64,000 nucleotides of DNA from an uncultured Lachnospiraceae bacterium (GTDB taxonomy: Bacteria; Bacillota; Clostridia; Lachnospirales; Lachnospiraceae): NCBI GenBank assembly GCA_910585895.1, contig CAJUHY010000001.1, positions 62,001 through 126,000 of the forward strand, in the 5' to 3' direction. Positions 54,012 through 61,600 of the stretch are shown piece after piece. The first letter of the stretch is position 1, and each line of letters starts with the position of its first letter. A program made the translations under genes and the position numbers. A model generated the notes under the pieces. It saw only the letters and a list, made by a program, of their open reading frames with translations. It was not told the origin of the DNA and made no database searches.

Positions 54012-55787
54012 TTATATGTAAATCTGAATCGTATTCATACCAAACGTACGCTGGTACAGGGATGTTTCCACCATATCCTCAATCATACGGATGCCCATAT
54101 ACATATCATCCAGTCCTGCCGCCGAAGTCCTTTCCTGCTCAGCGCTGACTTGGGTCCGGAGCAAGGGATTGAACTCTCTGCCGCTATAACGGATACGGAT
54201 TCCGATAACGCCCTCCAGGGAATATACCCTGAGGTCAAATTCCACTCCGCCCACAGGATTCACAGACGCAATCACTGTCATCAATTCTTCCATTGCCAGG
54301 CTCACGCGCATAACCTGCCCCGGCAGCATTCCATTTTCTTCACAGAATACAGTAATCTTACTGCTGGCATCACAGATATCCTCTGTTTCCGCACGCACAG
54401 AAAAATTGATGACCCTCCCAGTTTCTTCCAAGGTATTGTCCATCAGCAGAAAGCGGGAACAGCGCCTGTGAAAATGACGATAAATTCCTGTCGCCGCAAA
54501 CCAGAAAAACAGCGTGAAAACCTCGCCGAAAAATAAAAACCACCACGGATTCTGCGAAAGCTGCCAAAGCACAAACAGACTGGCACAGGGCATCACAAAC
54601 ACGCGCAGTAGAATAATCACATTTGACCACATGGCATGACCCGACACATTATAATAGCCTGATAAAATGCTGTTACATAATGCGGGAATCATACCCATCG
54701 ACAAACAAAAAAAGGCAAATGCCAGTGATTCTGTAATTCCATACAGACCGGCAATCAAATCTGCCCCTGCAAGAATCACGGCAGAAAACAACATACAATA
54801 GGGCACACCGCTTTTTATCTGTCTCTTTATTAACATGCGGACGCTCTTGTTGTCGTGTTCTCCGCTGTAAATGCCCAGCATTGCCGCTGCCGCCTGCGGA
54901 ACGCCGCCGGTGACGCTCTCCTCAAAGGCGCTGATACAATTTACAACTGTAAACGCCGCCACCAATCCGCTGCCGCCGCTCCACAAAAGCAGCGTATTCA
55001 CTGCTATGACACGCAGCGTCTGAAACAGATTGTTCATGGCCGATGGGCTGCCTGCTTTGGCAATCTGCAAGACAGAAACACCCTTGCAGACAATGCAGAC
55101 TCCCAGGGAAAAGCTGCTCTTTTTATCACACAGCCAGACAAATCCCAACAGGCAGGAGACTGCCGTAGCCGCGACACTGGCGAGCGCAGCTCCAAATACA
55201 CCCATATCAAACGTATACAGAAACAACAAATCCAGCAGAACATTTCCCATTCCCATCACAAGCATCATCCAGGTAACCTGTCGATTCCTTCCATCCAGCC
55301 TCAGATACCAGAAAGGAATGTAAATGAGGATTTTCGGCAGCGCCCCGGCAATGGTCACGCCGACATATTCCATCACTAAAAGCGACACAGATTCCTCAGA
55401 ACACAGCAGGCCTGCCAGCGGTTTTAAACACGCTAAGCCAGCTGCTGTAATTACTGCCGCTAACAGCACACACCAGAAAATTGACATTTTATAAAGTTCC
55501 TGCGCCTTGCGCTCCTGATTATCGCCAATCGCCGCCGCCGCACAGATTGCTGTGCCCGATACGACAAAGGAACCGGCAATACACAGGACAAGATAAACTG
55601 GTAAACTAAAATTAATGGCAGCTAAGGCATCCAGCCCGAGCCGCTGCCCGACAAGGATGCCATCTGCAAGGATATTGATATTGCCGCTTAAAATGGACAA
55701 CATACAGGGAATCAATGCCTTCCCATATGCCTTTTTCAGAAACTGCTCATTTTGCTCCAGCGAAACAGCAGCTGCCTGTTCACTCAT
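54012..55787 (-). CDS. MATE-family exporter fused to a degenerate RsbW-like domain (paralogue 1)
   Basis: A 591-residue protein. Residues of about 15-440 are a twelve-helix MATE drug/Na+ or H+ antiporter (opening KALIPCMLSILSGNINILADGILVGQRLG). Residues of about 455-591 match the RsbW-type ATPase fold (VSLAMEELMTVIASV, GIRIRYSGREFNPLL, GIRMIEDMVETSLYQR). The canonical N-box asparagine and the Asp-Gly of G1 are absent, so this copy may bind STAS protein but probably not hydrolyse ATP. The ATG at 55787 follows GGAGA directly behind the STAS stop codon. Confidence 0.86.
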   Translation of the reverse strand: MSEQAAAVSLEQNEQFLKKAYGKALIPCMLSILSGNINILADGILVGQRLGLDALAAINFSLPVYLVLCIAGSFVVSGTAICAAAAIGDNQERKAQELYKMSIFWCVLLAAVITAAGLACLKPLAGLLCSEESVSLLVMEYVGVTIAGALPKILIYIPFWYLRLDGRNRQVTWMMLVMGMGNVLLDLLFLYTFDMGVFGAALASVAATAVSCLLGFVWLCDKKSSFSLGVCIVCKGVSVLQIAKAGSPSAMNNLFQTLRVIAVNTLLLWSGGSGLVAAFTVVNCISAFEESVTGGVPQAAAAMLGIYSGEHDNKSVRMLIKRQIKSGVPYCMLFSAVILAGADLIAGLYGITESLAFAFFCLSMGMIPALCNSILSGYYNVSGHAMWSNVIILLRVFVMPCASLFVLWQLSQNPWWFLFFGEVFTLFFWFAATGIYRHFHRRCSRFLLMDNTLEETGRVINFSVRAETEDICDASSKITVFCEENGMLPGQVMRVSLAMEELMTVIASVNPVGGVEFDLRVYSLEGVIGIRIRYSGREFNPLLRTQVSAEQERTSAAGLDDMYMGIRMIEDMVETSLYQRTFGMNTIQIYI

Positions 55788-55797
55788 AAGTTCTCCA

Positions 55798-56094
55798 CTA
55801 TTCAATCGTGAGGATATCCGCAAATCCAGTCACCTCAAAAATCTCCATAATCGTTTCATTCACGTTCGTGACTTTCATACTGCCCTGCTTATTCATCTGT
55901 TTTTGTGCACCCAGAAGGATACGCAGCCCCGCAGATGACAGGTAATCCAGCGCACCCATGTCAAAGGTCAGTTCCGTCACATCATCCAGGCTGCCGGACA
56001 AAACTTTCTCAAGCTCCGGCGCAGTTGTCGTATCCAACCTCCCCTCCAGGGAGATACATAATTGATTTCCATTTGCTTTCTTTGTAATATTCAT
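55798..56094 (-). CDS. STAS-domain anti-sigma factor antagonist (RsbV/SpoIIAA-like)
   Basis: A 98-residue single-domain protein. The phosphorylatable serine lies in ALDYLSSAGLRILLGAQ, the classic site used by RsbW-type kinases. Known members switch partners between kinase and phosphatase. Here the candidate partners are the free kinase, the PP2C phosphatase and the ATPase domains fused to the MATE exporters. It is 12 bases after the VOC gene and directly precedes the MATE fusion gene. Confidence 0.93.
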   Translation of the reverse strand: MNITKKANGNQLCISLEGRLDTTTAPELEKVLSGSLDDVTELTFDMGALDYLSSAGLRILLGAQKQMNKQGSMKVTNVNETIMEIFEVTGFADILTIE

Positions 56095-56106
56095 ATCCTA
56101 CTCTCC

Positions 56107-56688
56107 TTAGTCTCCGATATCCGTGTGCCCCTGCTCAAACTCCCACTGCAGACCATACCTGTCAATAAAGTAAAAATACTTGGTATTGCCCAGAATATCC
56201 GCTGCTTTCTGTTTTCCTGCTGCATCCTTTTCTTTCTCTTCATCAAAATAGCAAAAATCTGACGGCTCTGTCTTGCTAATCTGAAAAACTTTATAATCCT
56301 CTGTCGTATTAATCAAAGTTACGTCCGGCTGTGCTTTTATGTAATCAAAAGCTTCCTCAATATTGATGACCTTCAGCGCCACATGCCTGGCGCCGCTGAT
56401 ATCGTTAGCTTTGAAAACCATAGGCTCCTGACGTCCCTTAGGATTGTGATAGCACATCAGTTCAATCGTGAACTTTGTGCCCGGCACATCCATAAAGCCG
56501 ATGGAAACCTCCGCCTCCTCTGCTTCCTCGATAAATCCGCCTGCCTGAAAAAATCCCTTATTTTTCCAATGTGGAATATGCTGGTTGGGCACTGCCCCCA
56601 AAATCCTCTCGTAATATTTAAATGCCTCCGGCACATCATCTACAAAAATGCAGACGTGTGACAATCCAGTATAAACTGGTTTTCCCAT
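56107..56688 (-). CDS. VOC-superfamily (glyoxalase/bleomycin-resistance fold) protein
   Basis: A 193-residue protein with paired beta-alpha-beta-beta-beta units: GLSHVCIFVDDVPEAFKYYERILG at the start and GARHVALKVINIEEAFDYIKA in the second half, ending YFIDRYGLQWEFEQG. Metal-ligand positions (first-strand His, late Glu in WEFEQG) are kept. VOC enzymes include isomerases, dioxygenases and self-resistance binding proteins. Its place between NRPS and export genes allows a tailoring or resistance role, which is inference. Clear AAAGGAGC ribosome binding site. Confidence 0.85.
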   Translation of the reverse strand: MGKPVYTGLSHVCIFVDDVPEAFKYYERILGAVPNQHIPHWKNKGFFQAGGFIEEAEEAEVSIGFMDVPGTKFTIELMCYHNPKGRQEPMVFKANDISGARHVALKVINIEEAFDYIKAQPDVTLINTTEDYKVFQISKTEPSDFCYFDEEKEKDAAGKQKAADILGNTKYFYFIDRYGLQWEFEQGHTDIGD

Positions 56689-56800
56689 ATGTATTGCTCC
56701 TTTCTGATTGTTTTTCGCAATCTGCCGTTAATTGTATTATTATAACAAATGTACCAGCAATTTTTTTAGTCTGGGATAACTGGTGCTAATTTGGGGACCA

Positions 56801-58564
56801 TTAGCATCCCCTTTCAATATTCAGCTCAATCACTGTATTGTTCATGTTCAATACCCGCATATACTGGAAATTGGACGCCATCTTCTTAATCAGGGCAATA
56901 CCGCCTACCGTTACTGTCTCTTCTTCCTGCTTACTGTACTCCATGGGATTAAAGGGTACGCCGTCATCGCGGATTCTTAACATATACTTACCATCCTGTA
57001 TCGTAAAACTGATATCCATATAATTCTTCTGTCCGCCGCGGTAACCATACTGCACAATATTGGCGGCAATCTCCTCCACGGCAAGCCCCAGAATCTTAGC
57101 CGCCCGGTCATTTATATGATTGTCTGCACAGAATACAAACAGCTTTTCCCGAAAGGCGATAACCTCATCCAGATTATTTTCCAGAGAACATTCCAAAGAT
57201 ATCTCGCCTGCAATCTGAGGAAGCATATATACGCCCCCCGCTGCAAACTTTCCTCTGCGCTGTCCCAGTATCCTCCAGAGAGAAGCGACAAGGATTGTCA
57301 CAGCCTCGCTTGCCACTGCCATCACACACACGCCTGTTAATCCCCAGAAAAAAATTCCCGCCAGGGTCAGCGGCACAATTACCACAAATCCCTGTAATAC
57401 TGTCACCACTGTAGACAAACCTGGCTGCAGAATCGTCTGGTAGTAAGACATGAGGAACTTATTGTACACATAAAATGGAAAGCTGCAGGCAAAGATACGC
57501 AGCGCTGTCTCACAGAGCGCAAACATATCTCCCTCCGTGATACCAAACAATCCGGCAATCGCCCCTGGAACGGCAAAAAATATTACCAGCAAGATTGCTA
57601 TGGCAATGTAGCTGTAGGCAAGCACTCTTTTACAGAGTGTGCGGATGCCATAGTAATCACGCTCTCCATAGAGGATGCCCGCAATATTCTGGATTAGCCC
57701 GATAACGCCGCCTACGCACAATTCCGCAATTAGCACGGCATTGACGCAGACAGAATAAACAGCCATCGGGTCGCTTCCCAGCATACGCACAATCGCAGAA
57801 TTGATAATCACGGATTTCAAGGCAGACATCAGCGTAAACGCTGCACTGGGAATACCCGCTTTCACCGCAAGCCCCACATATTGAAACGCTTTTTTGTCCA
57901 GCTTTTGCAGACGCAGCATCCGCTGTTTGGAGCGAAAATAGATTGCTACCGTTACCATTCCGGTCAGATAACCAATCACAGTAGAAAGCGCACTGCCTGC
58001 CATTCCCATATGGAAATTCTGGATGAACACAAAATCCAACACCAGGTTTACCACGTTGGCAATGATGAAAAGCGCGCTTCCCAACTGCGGATGGTTATCT
58101 GCATTCATAAAATAGCAGAAAATAATAGCAACCGTGAGAATAGGGATTCCCGCAAAATTCACCATCATATACGGCTCGGCAAGCGCAGCCAAGCCGCCAT
58201 TTCCGGCAAGCAGCTTGGCAAGCGGTCCCGGCAGGATTGGCGTAAACAACGCAAAAAACACCGATACCGCCAGACCGGCTGCCAGCGAAGCGGTAAACAC
58301 CCCGCCGGCCTTTTCCATATCTCGTTTGCCAAGGAGCACTGCCGCCTCCGCCGCGCCGCCCATGGCAAGCATCATTGCCGCCATCTGCAGAAGCAATAGC
58401 ACCGGCATGGAAATCTCAATCGCCGCCATCGCCTCCGCTCCCAGGAGGTTACCGACAATCATGCCGTCCACCACATTGCCTAGCTGCATGGCGACTGTCA
58501 TCAGCACGCCAGGCAAAATATACTGGTGGATTTTCTTGTTGATTAAAAACGCGTTTCTTTCCAT
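56801..58564 (-). CDS. MATE-family exporter fused to a canonical RsbW-like ATPase domain (paralogue 2)
   Basis: A 587-residue protein. Residues of about 10-440 form a twelve-helix MATE transporter (opening IHQYILPGVLMTVAMQLGNVVDGMIVGNLLG). Residues of about 455-587 form an RsbW-like ATPase domain with intact motifs: LGLAVEEIAANIVQYGY (N-box with Asn) and LRIRDDGVPFNPMEY (G1), then GGIALIKKMASNFQY. An ATPase of the anti-sigma kinase family on a MATE exporter is unusual and suggests regulation by phosphorylation or partner binding. The ribosome binding site is AGGAG. It follows the NRPS gene by 61 bases. Confidence 0.88.
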   Translation of the reverse strand: MERNAFLINKKIHQYILPGVLMTVAMQLGNVVDGMIVGNLLGAEAMAAIEISMPVLLLLQMAAMMLAMGGAAEAAVLLGKRDMEKAGGVFTASLAAGLAVSVFFALFTPILPGPLAKLLAGNGGLAALAEPYMMVNFAGIPILTVAIIFCYFMNADNHPQLGSALFIIANVVNLVLDFVFIQNFHMGMAGSALSTVIGYLTGMVTVAIYFRSKQRMLRLQKLDKKAFQYVGLAVKAGIPSAAFTLMSALKSVIINSAIVRMLGSDPMAVYSVCVNAVLIAELCVGGVIGLIQNIAGILYGERDYYGIRTLCKRVLAYSYIAIAILLVIFFAVPGAIAGLFGITEGDMFALCETALRIFACSFPFYVYNKFLMSYYQTILQPGLSTVVTVLQGFVVIVPLTLAGIFFWGLTGVCVMAVASEAVTILVASLWRILGQRRGKFAAGGVYMLPQIAGEISLECSLENNLDEVIAFREKLFVFCADNHINDRAAKILGLAVEEIAANIVQYGYRGGQKNYMDISFTIQDGKYMLRIRDDGVPFNPMEYSKQEEETVTVGGIALIKKMASNFQYMRVLNMNNTVIELNIERGC

Positions 58565-58579
58565 CCTAAACTCCTATCG

Positions 58580-58621
58580 CAGTTCAACCCACGCCATTCA
58601 CAAAGGGCACGTACTGAACTG
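58580..58621 (-). repeat. Inverted repeat between the NRPS and MATE fusion genes
   Basis: Arms CAGTTCA (58580-58586) and TGAACTG (58615-58621) enclose 28 bases. It is not followed by a T-run, so it may be a processing or regulatory stem rather than a terminator. Confidence 0.4.
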
Positions 58622-58625
58622 TTTC

Positions 58626-61600
58626 TTATAGCCTTCCATCAAAGAATCCCAGCGTCTCTAACGCCGTCAGCGCATTTTTGAGGTAAACACTGTCCGGCAT
58701 CGGCCACTTAAAGCCAAGACGGTACAATGCTTTGGTGGTAAAGCTGTTATCAGCATCAATGTAGACGGTACTGCTGTCCGCATCACTGGACGCATACGCA
58801 ATCAACCCGGAAATCAGCTCGTTTTTCTCCTCATCCTCCAACGCGGCGAGAAGAGACTGTTGGAATTCCTCATCACTGACCGTCTCCACAAGGATACCCG
58901 ATGCGTTCATCTGCTCAAGCACGTCCGCCATCTGAATCAAATAGCTGCTGTATGCATGGAACACCGTAAATTCACTCTGGACAGCAGACAATTTGACAAT
59001 CGCCTCCGCTGTGGAATCAATCGGCGAAAACTCGGTCGGCATATCCAGCATGGATACCGGAAACCTGCCCAGCGCCACATAGCCGCGCAAGGTACGCATA
59101 AATCCATTTGTCACCGAGTTAATCTGGAACTCCCCATCACTGACACGGCTCATCAGGTTTCCTACACGGATAACCTTGCCTTTCATGCCCTGCGCTGCTG
59201 CCTCTAAGACAGCTTTTTCTGCACGGAACTTGGTGTCAATATATTTGTTGGACAAACTCTGCCCAAAATATAACTCATGCTCATGCAGCTTTTTCTCCAG
59301 TGGGAACTTTCCTCCCACATTCTCCCCGGCAATGCTCACCGTAGAAATCTGAATCAGCTCGCGCCCGGTCTTTTCACACAGACGGATTAGATTCAGAACG
59401 CCCTGGTAATTGACTTGCTCTAAGGTATCGTCCGCAGAGAAATGTTTGACGCAAGCCGCACAGTTAATCACACGCTCAAAATCATACTGTTGCAAACTCT
59501 CTACCTTAGCAGCGTCCGTAATATCGCCTTCGATTAACTGAATCCGGCTGCCGAACAATTCCTCATAGGGATTGCTGAAATAATACACAAGCATACTTTT
59601 CAGCCGTTTCTCCAAAGTGGAAGCCTTGCCCTTGCGCAGCAAACAGTATATTGTATTGTCCTCATTGTCAATCATGTTCTTTAAGATATGCGCTCCCAGG
59701 AAACCATTCGCTCCCGTAAGCAGGACATTGCCGAGGGCAGACGGCGCAATCTCGTCTACGTGTTCCACAACATTACGGCTTAATACCTGCTCTAAAGAGC
59801 CCTGCCCTTCTCCGCTCTCCTCTTCGTCTCCTGCGGAAACGCTCACACCCTGCAGCTCCTGAATATGGCGTTCCAATTCCAGAGGCGTCTTGTAATCAAA
59901 CAAGTCTGCGTAAGCTACCTGAATGCCCGCGCTCATGCACTTCATTGCCACCTTGGATGCCGACAGGGACGTGCCGCCGTTTTCAAAGAAATCGTCCTCG
60001 ATGCCTATCTGCTCCACGCCCAGGGCCATCTCAAATATTTCGCATAATTTGCGCTGCAGTTCGGTGCGCGGCTTCACATAATTCTTATTCTCTGTCGTAT
60101 ACTCTGGCTCCGGCAGCGCGCGCTTATTGACCTTGCCGTTATTGGTAAGCGGCAGCTCAGGGAGCTGCATTAGCACGCTCGGCACCATATAGGGCGTTAA
60201 ATATTTCTGCATAAAACAGGTCAGATTCTGCTTTTCCACCTGGCTCTCCGCCACAAAATAACCGCAAAGGAACTGATTGGAATCTTTTTCTTTCACCAGT
60301 ACCACGCTGGATTTGACCGTAGGATACTGATTCATGACATTTTCAATCTCATCCAGCTCCACACGAAGCCCGCGCAATTTGACCTGATTATCCATGCGCC
60401 CCATAAATTCAATTTTGCCATGGTGGTTCCATTTTGCCAAATCGCCGCTGCGGTACGCACTCATGCCCTCAAACTGAATAAATTTATCCGCTGTCATCTC
60501 CGGTTTGCCCACATAGCCTCTGCCGACGCCATTGCCGATAATCAGCAGTTCGCCCGGCACACCGGCGGGCAGCAGATTACGGTACTTGTCAATCATCACC
60601 ATCTTAATATTTGCCATCGGCTTGCCAATCGTAATCTTATCCCCGGTCACCAAATCGAACGCACAGCCAATCGTTGTCTCTGTAGGCCCATAGCCGTTGA
60701 AAGTGATGGCATTTGTTCCCAGCGCCATAATTTTATCGTAGAGCGCCTCGGGGAATGCTTCGGCGCCCACATTAAAGACCTTAATCTGCGACAACGCCTT
60801 CTTCATCTCCGGCATGTCGATAATATTGATTAAGAACGACGGTGTACAAGTCATCATATCCACGCCGTTTTCCAAAATCAGCTTAGAAAGGGCAAGCGGA
60901 TTGTGGATTTCCTCTTCATCTGCCATGCAGACGGTAATGCCATGGTACAGCGGGATACATTCCTCCAAAACAGAAACATCAAATGTGATTGCCGCAAATG
61001 CCAGCGATACCGTGGCGTTGTACACATAGGACTGTGCCTCCACATTGTAGGGGTTGTCGTCCACATAGTTCACCAGGTTCCGGTGCTCAATCATCACGCC
61101 TTTGGGCTTTCCGGTGGAACCGGAAGTATAAATGCAATAGCAGAGATTCTCTGGTTTGATATCCACCTTGGGATTCTCGGTATTGCCATCCTCTGCCAAT
61201 AATTCCTCCAAAATCAGCGCCTTGGCAGACAGATTGTCAATCAGCACTTTCCGCTCTCTGGCAATTTCCCTGGGCATCAGCACAAATTCTGCCCGCGAAT
61301 CTTCCAGGATATAACTGATTCGCTCATCCGGGTATTCGGGGTCTATGGGCAGGAATGCGCCGCCCGCTTTCATGATACCCTGCCTTGCCGCATAGACGTC
61401 CACCGTCCTCGGCAGCATCACGCCCACCATCTGCTCAACGGACAAGCCCATGGAAATTAAATGGTTGGCAATCTTGTTAGCATTCTGATTCAGTTCACAA
61501 AACGTCAGGCTCCTGCCGCAGGCAATGACTGCCGTCTTGTCAGGATAGAGCGCTGCCTGCCGCTCAAACAGTACGTTTGCCGTGGTCTGCTCCACCGCAT

